Positions 37,784 to 48,089 of a stretch of DNA of 64,000 bases are shown here, one piece after another. Made by a program: the position numbers and the translations under genes. Source of the stretch: Saprospiraceae bacterium (lineage in GTDB: Bacteria; Bacteroidota; Bacteroidia; Chitinophagales; Saprospiraceae); the NCBI GenBank assembly GCA_016710115.1, contig JADJLN010000010.1:62001-126000 (forward strand), in the 5' to 3' direction. The notes below the pieces were generated by a model. It was not told the origin of the DNA. It was given only the letters and a program-made list of their open reading frames with translations, and did not search any database. Each line of letters starts with the position of its first letter. Positions within the stretch are counted from its first letter, which is position 1.

Positions 37784-38928
37784 ACACCGAAACTCTCGAT
37801 TCAGCCACACGATGGCGGTTGATCCTCGGGTCTGAAGTGGAAGAGGAAACGACTACCCTTTCTGACCATACACACGTCGGTCAGGATGAAACACTTGACC
37901 TGCTTTACAATGAAGCCCGACGGGGTGAACTGGGTACTTCCATGCCCCGACTTCACCGCTGGCTGGGTGATCTGAGATCCTATTTTCCAGGGTCGGCCAT
38001 CCAGTTGGTGCAGAAAGATGCCTTTACACATCTTGGATTGACTGACCTGCTGCTCGAACCCGAAATGCTGGCTGCACTTGAGCCAGATATTCATCTGGCA
38101 GGTGTATTGCTGGAATCCTGGGAGTCGCTGGATGAACCTCGACGTGCAGCGGCCCGAAGCGTGATTCAGCAGGTAACCGATCAACTTATTCAAAAGATCA
38201 AGCCACCGCTTCATCAGGCCATCCGCGGGCGCCTGCAACGCGATCGGCGGCGGATCAACCCCCCCTGGGGACAGATCGACTGGCATCGGACCATACGCAG
38301 GAATCTGCAGCATTATCAACCGGTCCTCCGCACATTGATCCCTGAAACCCGCGTCGGATTCCATCGAAAGCAGCGCCAGCACAAGGAACTGATCATCCTC
38401 GTGGACCAGAGTGGCAGCATGCAAGCTTCCCTTATTTACGCGGGCATCTATGCCGCCGTTCTGGCCCAGATCCCGACGATCCGGTTGTCTCTTTTTGCAT
38501 TTGACACCCGGGTTACTTGATCTGAGCAAACTGGTCCATGACCCGGTGGATCTCCTGCTGGGGTTTCATCTTGGGGTGGTACGGATATCGGGAATGCGCT
38601 GGCAGCTGCACGGAAGGAGATCCAGTCACCATCTGAAGCCGTGGTCGTTCTCATCAGCGACCTGTTTGAAGGTGGAATGCCCGAGATCATGTATACGCAC
38701 TTTCAGGCGTTAAATGACAGCGGTGTGCGGGTGGTAGCATTGTTGGCTCTGGGTCAAGAAGGAGCCGAGGAATACGACAAGACAGCGGCCCAAAGGCTGC
38801 ACCAGATGAATATACCGGCCTTCGCCTGTGGGCTGGAGCAGTTTCCGGAGATGATGAGTCTGGCACTCGCCGGGGAAGATGTCTTTACGTGGTGGAGATA
38901 CCAGTCGAGCTCCACCGGCGCAGTTTGA
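37780..38928 (+). CDS. VWA domain (CoxE-like) protein, two compensating frameshifts
   Basis: About 382 residues. Helical N-terminal region (RWRLILGSEVEEE, MPRLHRWLGDLRSYFP, WGQIDWHRTIRRNLQHY), then a von Willebrand A domain with MIDAS DQSGSM, GGTDIGNAL and VVLISDLFEGG. An extra T near 38514-38518 and a missing G in the run at 38574-38577 shift the frame and restore it; between them DLSKLVHDPVDLLLG is recovered. No ATG precedes RWRLILG; a CTG at 37780 overlapping the glsB TGA, or TTG at 37819 (inside the motif), are the candidates. Relatives work with MoxR AAA+ ATPases, none of which is nearby. Confidence 0.82.
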
Positions 38929-38979
38929 CTTCGCTACCCGCTACAATCCGGTTATCTTCACATTCAAATCCAGGTTTAC

Positions 38980-39837
38980 GTGAAATATATCCTCCTTGTC
39001 TTGTGTTTGGGACTGAGTACCCTCCCACTGGAAGCGCAAAAGCAAATGCCAGCCTATCAACTGTTCAACGCCAAAGGAAAAAAAGTGACCTATGGCAAGA
39101 TGTTGAAAGCGTTGCAACAGCAGAATATCATCCTGTTTGGTGAATATCACAACAATGCCATTGCCCATTGGCTCCAATTGGAGCTCACCCGTGACCTGGG
39201 CAAACAACAGGCACTGGTTCTGGGTGCTGAAATGTTCGAGGCGGACAATCAGGTGCCACTGAACCAGTACCTGGCGGGAGAGATCGATGCCAAAGGACTG
39301 GATACACTGGCTCGCCTGTGGCCCAATTATAAAACCGACTATGCACCCCTGGTCAATCTGGCGAAAGAACGCGGGTGGCCGTTTATTGCGACGAATATCC
39401 CTCGGCGATTTGCCAGTATGGTCTCACAGGAAGGATGGTCAGCCCTGGATTCACTCAGTGCTCAGGAAAAAACCTGGGTGGCACCATTGCCAATCGCTTA
39501 CGACCCGGAATTGCCTGGTTACGTGGCGATGATCGAGATGATGGGGGGGCATGGCGGTGAGACCTTTCCCATGGCGCAGGCATCCAAGGATGCGACCATG
39601 GCCCATTTCATTCTGGCGGGCTTCCAACAAGATCGGCCATTCATTCATTACAATGGCGCATATCATTCAGACAACTTTGAAGGGATTCTCTGGTATCTCC
39701 AACGCCAGCGACCTGACTTGAAATATGCCACGATCACAACAGTCACGCAAGCAGACCTGTCCAGACTGGATGCGGAGAATATCCAACGGGCGGATTTCAT
39801 CCTGGTCGTCGATGAGGATATGACGCCGACTTATTGA
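38980..39837 (+). CDS. ChaN-family haem/iron-related protein, secreted
   Basis: 285 residues, GTG start, signal peptide (YILLVLCLGLSTLPLEAQ). ChaN-like features: IILFGEYHNNAIAHWLQLEL, LVLGAEMFEADNQ, FIATNIPRRFASMV, MAQASKDATMAHFI, and FIHYNGAYHSDNFEGILWYL. ChaN proteins bind haem and are iron-regulated in some bacteria; no Fur-like site was recognised here. Confidence 0.85.
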   Translation: MKYILLVLCLGLSTLPLEAQKQMPAYQLFNAKGKKVTYGKMLKALQQQNIILFGEYHNNAIAHWLQLELTRDLGKQQALVLGAEMFEADNQVPLNQYLAGEIDAKGLDTLARLWPNYKTDYAPLVNLAKERGWPFIATNIPRRFASMVSQEGWSALDSLSAQEKTWVAPLPIAYDPELPGYVAMIEMMGGHGGETFPMAQASKDATMAHFILAGFQQDRPFIHYNGAYHSDNFEGILWYLQRQRPDLKYATITTVTQADLSRLDAENIQRADFILVVDEDMTPTY

Positions 39838-39907
39838 TCAGGAGAGAAGTATCTGCTGAAACAGGTGCTCTTAAGTCAATTTTAACAACTCTGCCTGACG
39901 CAGTGAT

Positions 39908-39915
39908 TATCTTTG
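39908..39915 (+). promoter_or_regulatory. -7 box TATCTTTG
   Basis: Exact TAnnTTTG match, 21 bases before the ATG at 39937. Confidence 0.6.
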
Positions 39916-39936
39916 TTTGAATCAAACTCTCGTATT

Positions 39937-40454
39937 ATGAAACGAATGGTTGCTATGATTTGCGGTGCGATGTTCATGCTCAGCATGTTTTCCGCCCCAG
40001 TACTTGGTCAATCCGAACGGGAATCTGTCGGGCAGAATGCACTATATGCAGAACTCTTTGGCCCTGGCATGAGTCTGTCCTTCAATTATGATGTTCGTTT
40101 TCCAAATCGAATGATGGATTGGGAGCTCGTCTCGGTATCGGAGGATTCAAATTCAATGACGTCAATATTCTGACGGTACCCATTGGTATCAACTATTTGA
40201 TCGGTAATGAAAGCAAGTTTTTTGAATTTGGCATTAACGGTGTGTATTCCAGCAATGGTTTTTTTCTCTTCGATGATGATGATGAAAATGCCGGGGATGT
40301 TGTTGGCATGCTGACACTTGGTTTCCGAAGACAACTTCCGGGTAAAGGCTTTCATTTTCGTGCCAGCCTGAATCCAGTTTTTGGTGCCGATGAAAACGAT
40401 GAACTCTTTTTCTTTCCGTTTTATGGTGGCGTATCCATGGGATACAGTTTCTAA
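39937..40454 (+). CDS. Small outer-membrane beta-barrel protein, one frameshift
   Basis: About 172 residues after correction. Signal peptide (MVAMICGAMFMLSMFSAPVLGQ); NALYAELFGPGMSLSFNYDVRF is a common start of small Bacteroidota barrels. A missing base near 40113-40118 shifts the frame; then GLGARLGIGGFKFNDVNILTVPIGINYLIG continues the barrel to the terminal strand GGVSMGYSF. An Asp-rich loop (DDDDENAG) lies mid-way. Function unknown. Confidence 0.8.
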
Positions 40455-40474
40455 AGCCTCCAATGGGATATAAT

Positions 40475-40509
40475 AAAAACCCGCCCCGATGCTTCGGGGC
40501 GGGTTTTTT
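40475..40509. terminator. Bidirectional intrinsic terminator
   Basis: Stem AAAAACCCGCCCCGA/TCGGGGCGGGTTTTT with a TGCT loop, A run on one side and T run on the other. Serves the barrel gene and the leftward surface operon. Confidence 0.93.
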
Positions 40510-40528
40510 ATTGATGGGTGGTTATCCG

Positions 40529-41908
40529 TTAAAGAAGGATCCGACGAAAAATGACCTGGTTCTTTCTGATCACCAGGACAACGGCAGGCAGAACAGGGAG
40601 GATCATTGTCTGCCCCATCGTCTGTTCAATGATTCGCCCCTGCAAATCCACCAACATCAGCTGGTCAGCCACTTCCAGTCCTTCGACGATGACCTGATTG
40701 CCCGATTGAAGGAGGCGGATGGCGGGGACTTCCGAATCCTGAACAGCATTGGTCTGAGGGCCTTCAAATGCGCCGATATCGAGGGCGCCATGCAGAGGCC
40801 GGGTTGTGGATTGGGCTACATGAACATATTCTCTGTCCGGCCAGAGGTTGACCGTTCCCGCCAATTCAGGATTGAGCCCTTTATCGAGGACGGGTGAGGT
40901 CGCAGTAAGATGTAAATCCAAACCTGGTAGATCGACGAAGCCACAATATTGTGGATCCTGAAAACGCAGATTCTTGATCGTATCCATCACCAGCACACCT
41001 CCATTGCTGAATGAACCACCACCTGCAAGCAGATTATTCCATCCTTTGAAGAGAGCTGTAGATGCGTTCAGATTAAAGAAGCGACCGACTGTCTTGGCAT
41101 TGATCAGCGTATTGTTGATGGCATAACATTCGTGAGGCCCGGGATTGGAAAGCCCTTCCTGTCCGTATGAAACCATTCCCGAATTCTGGCCGTCCACAGG
41201 CTGGACAATCTGATTACCGATCAGATAGGACAGGCCGCCATTTGGCAGATCGATTTCATAGCTCACCCCGCTGCCCGGCTGACTGTCGAGTCGATTATAC
41301 AGGATGTGATTTTCATAGGCACGGCTTTTGACCAGATGCCCGATCTTGCTGTCGTGGGAATAATTGAACTGAAAAACAAAACGGGCGACATGATTGACAT
41401 AGATATTATGGCTGAATCCGTCACCATATCCATTGAACCCGAATTCGGAATATTCGACGAGGATGGTACTGTTTGCATTATCCCCTGCCAGGATCCCGTT
41501 TTCATTGTCGTGAAACCAGCATTGGCGGACGGTCAGATTGGTACCTTCCAGCCGGATTCCCGCTCCATTTTTGTCGGCAACGGTGCAATGTGAAAATTCG
41601 ATCCGTTCAACCGTTATATCATCTCCCTGAATTACCCAGATCGCTTTTTGACCGGCTGCTTTCCCATCCGCATTCAGGTGTGCAAATCCACCGTTTCCGC
41701 GGAGGAGCAAACTGTCTGCTTTCCAGAAAGCGACATCTCCGACGTATTCGGTGGCATCGATGGTGACCGTATCTCCCGAGGCAACCAGATTGGCAATCTG
41801 TGATGGTTTTGTATACGATTTTCCCGGACCCACAACCCATTCCTTCGCCTGGATCAGGGACAGCGGGCAAACGAACAGGAAAACGAAATTCAAGATCAGA
41901 AAACGCAT
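40529..41908 (-). CDS. Secreted right-handed beta-helix protein
   Basis: 459 residues. The ATG at 41908 opens a signal peptide (FLILNFVFLFVCPLSLIQA). Parallel beta-helix rungs: DITVERIEFSHCTVADKNGAGI, LTVRQCWFHDNENGIL, STILVEYSEFGFNG, HNIYVNHVARFVFQFNYSH. The C-terminus (VEGLEVADQLMLVDLQGRIIEQTMG ... VIFRRILL) is a weak T9SS-type sorting domain. A polysaccharide lyase fold is possible, but no catalytic set is recognised. Last gene of the leftward surface run. Confidence 0.82.
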   Translation of the reverse strand: MRFLILNFVFLFVCPLSLIQAKEWVVGPGKSYTKPSQIANLVASGDTVTIDATEYVGDVAFWKADSLLLRGNGGFAHLNADGKAAGQKAIWVIQGDDITVERIEFSHCTVADKNGAGIRLEGTNLTVRQCWFHDNENGILAGDNANSTILVEYSEFGFNGYGDGFSHNIYVNHVARFVFQFNYSHDSKIGHLVKSRAYENHILYNRLDSQPGSGVSYEIDLPNGGLSYLIGNQIVQPVDGQNSGMVSYGQEGLSNPGPHECYAINNTLINAKTVGRFFNLNASTALFKGWNNLLAGGGSFSNGGVLVMDTIKNLRFQDPQYCGFVDLPGLDLHLTATSPVLDKGLNPELAGTVNLWPDREYVHVAQSTTRPLHGALDIGAFEGPQTNAVQDSEVPAIRLLQSGNQVIVEGLEVADQLMLVDLQGRIIEQTMGQTMILPVLPAVVLVIRKNQVIFRRILL

Positions 41909-42024
41909 CGGTTTTCTTTCCAAGATACAGAATCCTGAATGGTCAGGGTCAAGGACATGGTTTCAACCCTGCCCTAAAAAGCAGGTTTCGAAGTTACCGG
42001 ATCGGGTAACGGAAGCCTGAAATT

Positions 42025-45023
42025 CTATTTCTTTTTCAGGGCTTCAATCTCTACCTGTAATTGACGGATCAGTTCCCCAGGTTTCGATCATCTTCTGTTG
42101 TTCCTGTACTGCTTTGACCAGAGGGGCAACAAATTCAGCGTAGCGAATACCGTACAGGTCCTGTTCGTTCTGGGGCTTATCGACACCACTGAAGTCATAC
42201 TGACTCTGGTATGCAGCCTGTTCCACTTCCTGGGCGATGAATCCGGTGTACCGAACAGATTCTTTTCAGCCTGTCCGTCTGTCTGGGCAGAGGTGATGCC
42301 CTGGATTCGAGAAGAAGCAGCGGTGAGGTCAAGATGATAGGTTACAGGGCGCAACCGAAGGATGAAATCCGGGCCCCGCACATTTTCTTCAACATCGGTT
42401 TTCACCCGCTGATCGGAGATATTGGTCCAGTTGGCATACCCCCCGATGGATGTCACCGAACCGTTCCCCAGTCGTACATGGTTTGATCCTGTGATGATCA
42501 CGCCGCTTCCAAGTGCTGAAGCATTGGTATGACCGGACAGGTTGGACTTGGCATCATACCCGACAAACGTATTGTAGTTGCCGTTGACGTAAGTTCCTCC
42601 GGCATTGTAGCCGACAGCGGTATTTCCGGTAACCTGGTTGCCAAACTGGGCTGTGTTTGCTCCTACAGCGGTGTTCCAGCTGCCAAAGACATTGCTGCCC
42701 AGTGCATTGGCCCCAAAGGCGGCATTCCCTTCTCCATCCTGGTTGGAATCCATCGCCTGATAGCCCATCGCCGTATTGTCCAGGCCCTCATTATTATCGG
42801 AAAGAGCCCGATAACCGACAGCACTGTTTCGGTCACCCGTCGAAATATTCATCAGCGCCTGCTTGCCTACAGCTGTGTTTTGAATACCCGAATTGTTGTG
42901 AAACATAGCTTCATATCCGACAGCGGTATTCTCGCTGCCAATGCCGTTGGAATGGAGGACAAAGGAACCGATGCCCACATTGTGATCGCCATACACATTG
43001 CCATACATGGATTCAAATCCAACGGCGGTATTGTACGATCCGAGCGTATTTTCAAACATGGATTTCGACCCGACTGCGGTGTTGCCCTGAGCCTGCGATG
43101 GATCGCCAAATCCCTGGCTGTTGTGAAACAGGGTAGAATCTCCGATGGCAACCTGGTAACTGCGACCATTATTCTGGAAGAGAGAACCGGTTCCGATCGC
43201 AATATTGACATCGCCGGTATTGGAATTGAACATCGCATCCTTTCCTACGGCAATATTTCGAAATCCGCTATAGCTGTTGAACATCGAACGATGGCCAATG
43301 GCGATATTGTCCGATCCGACACTGCATGCATTGAGGGAAAGACCGCCAAGTGCCGTATTGTAATCGCCACTGGTGTTCAGAGACAGGGTGCCAGATCCAA
43401 GAGCCGTATTGAAGCGTCCGGTCGTGTTAAACTGGAGTGTATATGGACCCAGGGCTGTATTGTGATCACCCGTTGTATTACTTGTCAGTCCGTAGGAGCC
43501 GAGAACCGTGTTGCTGCTTCCGGAGGTGTTGGCCTTCAAACCTTCGTACCCGATGACGGTGTTGTCCGAACCGCTTGTATTGGTCATACCCGCGGATCGT
43601 CCGAAATAGATATTCTGTTCACCGGAAAGGGTATTGACAAACTGGTTGTTTTTTCCTGCATCAACGCCGAAAAAGAGGTTCTTGGGATTGTCGGAATGAA
43701 TGCCAAACAGGACGGAACCATCGGCCTTTCGGGCAATGATCAATGGTTGTGTGTTGCTCTGGTTGTTTGCCCCGTCAACCATCAGTTGGGGTTGATCATT
43801 CTGGCCTTTGATATGTAATCGGGCGAGAGGGGATGTATTGCCGATAGCAAGGTTCCCTGCAGCTTCGTAGAAGAGTGAATTCGTCAATGAATTGGTGCCA
43901 TCCCATTTGGGGAGGTATCCGGGCGTTCCTGAACCGCCGACTCCGCCACCCCCGACCAGGGTTTGGGCTTCCCATCGGCTCGCGGCCTGATTGTACACGA
44001 GGGCCTGGCCATTGGAAGGGGCAGCTACTGCCACATTGTATCCCTGGAGTCGATTGGCATTCCAGATGGCATCATTCGCCTGTGCAGCAATGACATTCCC
44101 GGCGATACTGATCCCCAGTCCCGGGGTATAGTTGTTACCACCACCACCTGTTTCATCATCCAGGGGAGCCCAGGCCGTGCCCGTCCATTTCAGGACCTGG
44201 CCTGCTGAAGGAGTTGCGGCGGAGATATCCCGACCATAGAGTTTGAGGGCATTCCACAGGGCATTGTTATGAAGAGCGCTGATCACGGTACCGTTGATTT
44301 CGATGCCGGTTCCTGCCGAGTAGTTGCTACCTCCACCGCCCATGAGGTCGGTTGCCGGTGCCCATGTCGTACCATTCCATTTGAGGATTTCACCGGCAGT
44401 GGCACCCATTTGCTCCAACTTGATCCCGGTGATGCTCTGATCAGCCAGCTCAGGAGTACTGACGCTACCCGGTTTGAGTTGGAGTGCATTATACGTTCCG
44501 GTGACATCTCCATTGAATAATGTCGATTGGGTGACATCATCTGCCCCATTCAGGTCTCGGTATTGGTGATGGTCGTTCCAGTGATCTGGATACCATTTCC
44601 ACCAGTATAGGGTGTGCCTCCCTGTGCAGCATAAAGCGCATAGGGTACACTGACAAACGGTGTCGCACCCAGGTCAACATAAGCTGATCCTGCATTGGGG
44701 TCGATCTCGGTACGCAGATATTTATTGCCGGTTCCCCAGTTGATGCTTGACATACTGCCTGACTGGACAGTGCCACTGCCGATCCGCACATTGAACATGC
44801 CGACCTTATTGGTCAAGACGGTATGTTTTTCCTGATAGACCAGAGTGCCGTTTGGCGTGTTGTCAGTCACACTGAAACGCACAGAGATGGTTTTATCCTG
44901 CAATACTTCTCCTGCGGCATTGCGTGCAACTGCCTGGAAATTGAAGAAAGGAGGAGCTTGAGCCTGGATGACAAACGGAGTAAGCAACAGGGTCAACAGG
45001 AAGATGATGTTTCTTGTGTTCAT
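42025..45023 (-). CDS. TAVG-repeat fibre protein with C-terminal S74 chaperone domain, three frameshifts
   Basis: About 999 residues. Signal peptide (IIFLLTLLLTPFVIQAQ), a domain FNFQAVARNAAGEVLQDKTISVRFSV, short fibre repeats (GEILKWNGTTWAP, GQVLKWTGTAWAP), then about twenty YadA-head-like repeats with NTAVG, NTALG or NIAIG cores, then SDQRVKTDVEENV and a peptidase S74 intramolecular chaperone (YTGFIAQEVEQAAYQ) with a coiled-coil end (LIRQLQVEIEALKKK). Indels: missing base near 44550-44560, missing A near 42259-42262, extra G in the run at about 42077-42080. S74 domains trimerise fibres and then cleave off. Likely a surface adhesin, not a phage tail. Confidence 0.85.
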
Positions 45024-45059
45024 CGGACCGTGGTATTTTCTGGAAGGGAATAGGATGGC

Positions 45060-45583
45060 TTAGGGTTGGATATGGATCAGTTGGAAAGTCGCCAGATAAG
45101 GCTGGTCATTTGTGGATAAAGTCACCTGATATGGACCTGCTGGCAACGTGTGCAGATCCAGCAGAAGATCGTGACCTGACTGCAGGTTGACGACTTGTTC
45201 CCGCACCAGACGGCCGGCCATATCGGTCAGGTCAATCGGACAGGATCACCGGGAGTCTGGCCAGAGCTTCTCAAGGTGATGATATCGGAAAATGGATTCG
45301 GGAAGATCAGAAGATCAAAAAAAAGCTCTTCCACATGGATCGGATTGGATTCGTCCAGGAAGGCTTGCTGGTAACCCTGGGTCAAATACAGTGTATCTGT
45401 TTTCGAGTCAGCTATCGCCACTTCACCTACCGTGAAAGAAAGCTGGACCGATCCTTGCTTGACCTCCCGGCCACTGCTGCCGACCACTTGTTGATCGATG
45501 GATTGAGCATGAATCTGACCGGCCATCCCAAACAAGAGGAGGATAGCCATATTGACTTTCCGGGAAAAGGGGTTTTGACGCAT
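45060..45583 (-). CDS. Small T9SS cargo protein, one frameshift
   Basis: About 174 residues. Signal peptide (MAILLLFGMAGQIHAQ; start at 45583 or 45550), then VQLSFTVGEVAIADSKTDTLYLTQGYQQAF, a motif widespread in Bacteroidota secreted proteins just ahead of sorting domains. Then LLIFPNPFSDIITLRSSG begins a T9SS type A domain. A missing base near 45234-45242 shifts the frame; IDLTDMAGRLVREQVVNL and LHTLPAGPYQVTL complete it to the TAA at 45060. The protein is little more than a linker plus sorting domain. Confidence 0.8.
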
Positions 45584-45658
45584 GTACCCAATGCAGCAAA
45601 AACCACTCCAAAGTGTTGATGTGGAAAGTTTTAACCCGTTTCAGAACGGGTAGAAGGA

Positions 45659-48072
45659 TCATCTGGAGGGGACTACGACAAGGGAGCCAACCGCCCTGAT
45701 ACCCTCTTCAGCAACCACCTGGATCGTATAGGTGCCAGCGGGTACTCCGGCAAGGAAAAGAGACGCCTGATATTGACCGGCCGGTATGACTGCATGAACA
45801 TCCTCCAGCTGATGTCCAGAGGCATCACAGATCCGGATTGTGGCCGGACTGGACAACGTTTCGACCATGGTGATCCTGACCTCTTCTGTAGTCGGATTGG
45901 GCCAGACATCCAGCGCCGCAAGGGTGAATTTGGAGTTTGCGATGCTGCTTGTAAATGGACTTTCCAGGGCGCCGGCATCAATGCCTTTGCCCTGGATCCG
46001 GGGGTTTCCGGCCAGATCGAGAGACGAGATAGAGTCTGGCATGGTGCCAAAATCAACGGCCGGGCTGCTTGCTGATAAATTGAATTCGGTGAGGTTGAGA
46101 AATGCCGGATCCGTGTTGATCAGATCGGAAGATCCTGACCAACCGATAAATGAATCATCATTGATGATATTACCACCATGACTGAAAATCGATCCTCCTT
46201 CGCTCATTGTGACCAACTCCGGTTCTCCCAGATTGGCCAGAATCGAGTTCTGGAGTTCAAGTGTGGCATCCTGACCAACATGGATTCCCGGTGTTTCATT
46301 TTCTGCAGAAGTCACATTCAGCAGATGCATTTGCATATTCTCCAGATACAGGATCTGGTTACCACCACTGTGATGATGGATCAACATATTTTCCAGCCGG
46401 GTATGGGCTATTTCTGTTGTGCCGGAAGATGTACCTGTGAATGACAGAATAGATGTTCCGAAAGACGCATTGCCATCCAATTCCACATTCTGGATGTGTA
46501 ATTCCAATTGGCCGGTCGCATCTTCAACCCGAAAACAGCCGTTGCCTGAATTTTCTGACCACAGACTGTTCTGGACAGATCCGCGGACATGTGCTTGCCC
46601 GGAAGACTGCACGATCAATCCGCTGGTATTGGCCGCATTTCCCTTTTCAATCACTACGTTGTTCATGCGGAAGTCCATGCGTATTATCCGTTGCATTTAG
46701 AATGATTCCCGCGGCTCCCAATGAGGAGTGATTTTCAGTCCAAAGACAACTGTCAAGCAGAATCGCAGCTTCACCCAATTCCCTGGCTGCAATATTCAAT
46801 GGCCCATCTTCTTGGGACAGATTTTTTTGTGCCAGATTGCGTACAAAGACCAGACTGGACTCCTGGCCGTCAAATTGGATATGCAGGACTGCAGCACTGC
46901 CACTGGAATAGTTATTCGTGAACACACATTCCGCAACGATTGCTTTTGTCTCGCTGGCATTGACATTGGATTCGATCTTCAATGCACCACCCTGAACGGC
47001 ATCATTCGGATTGTTTGTAAAATCATTTGCCTCGTTGAGATCAAATGAGGAACGAGTTATTTCAAATTCATTTCCTACCGCACCGAAAACGCTGGATGAG
47101 ATCATGTGAACTGCACCTCCCCGAGTCGCCTGGTTCAAGTTGAATGAACAACTGTCAACACCATTTCGCAGAAAATTGAAGGATGCCTGAACCTGAATGG
47201 CACCACCGCTCTGGCGTGCCAGGTTATTGTTAAATGAACATCCATTAATTTGGGATGATGCATTGTACACAGCGATACCACCACCCCGTCGGTCACTGTT
47301 ATTCAATGAAAAAGAACACGATTCAATGAAGACTCCGGTTCCAATCGTCTGATTGATAAAGATTGCCCCACCATCCTCATTTGATCGATTGCCTTCAAAA
47401 AGACAATTCTGGATAAGCATGTCATTCGCGTTGTCCGATTGGATGTAGATGGCCCCACCGCGTTTTTCCGCGAAATTGTCTGCAAACAGGCATCCCCGGA
47501 TCTGGGGTGCTCCGGCACAGAAGACAGCACCTCCCCAGGGCATTGGTGAGATAAACATTGTCCCCGCTGGCATGACCTCCGCGAAAGACAAGACCATCAA
47601 TGACCGCTGCAGTCGTCACATCCGGGGTGATTTCCAGGATCGTGTACAGATTGTCCCAACGATTGTCCTGGGTATTGAAGGGCAGATCATCTCCGAGGAC
47701 ATCTCCTGAAAGAATCGTTGGATACACCAACGGCTCCCGTTCATCAAGTGATGTTTCTGCACCGGCAAACCCCCCGTATATGCGGACATCTTTAGATACA
47801 ACAAACCGGGCTTGCAGGGAGTCTCCCGGCAGATAAGTACCCGAGGCGATCCAGATCTCATTTCCAGCTTCCGACACATCCAGAGCATCCTGCAAGTGGT
47901 TGAAGGCATCCACCCAGGTACTTCCGTCTCCATTGCCAGTCGAGGTCTGATCGACATAGATGATGGTCTGTGCGTGAACAGATCCGGCAAGCAGAATACC
48001 GATCATCAAGGCAAGAGCGTGCAAAGCAGGACCTGCCTTGCGGAGAAGGTTGTACATAGCCGGGGTTTTCAT
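45659..48072 (-). CDS. Large beta-helix (polymorphic outer-membrane-like) T9SS protein, two frameshifts
   Basis: About 803 residues. The ATG at 48072 leads a signal peptide (ALHALALMIGILLAGSVHAQ). Then IIYVDQTSTGNGDGSTWVDAFNHLQDAL, a typical start of secreted beta-helix proteins, and rungs with GGAI and CLFEGN/CSFNNN motifs as in chlamydial Pmp-type repeats. C-terminal LAALDVWPNPTTEEVRITM ... AGTYTIQVVAEEG is a T9SS type A sorting domain. Extra bases near 47533-47536 and about 46670-46695 shift the frame. Starts 17 bases after the protease stop, so co-transcribed. Confidence 0.85.
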
Positions 48073-48089
48073 AGACGAGTGCTGTCTTG

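Noticed and set aside
42025..45023. Prophage tail region
   Set aside because: No phage structural, replication or integrase genes occur; the gene has a signal peptide and sits among T9SS cargo genes.
45631..45651. ACCCGTT/GAACGGGT hairpin as a terminator inside the surface operon
   Set aside because: No T run on the transcribed strand; it may be an RNA-processing or attenuation element, but nothing supports termination.
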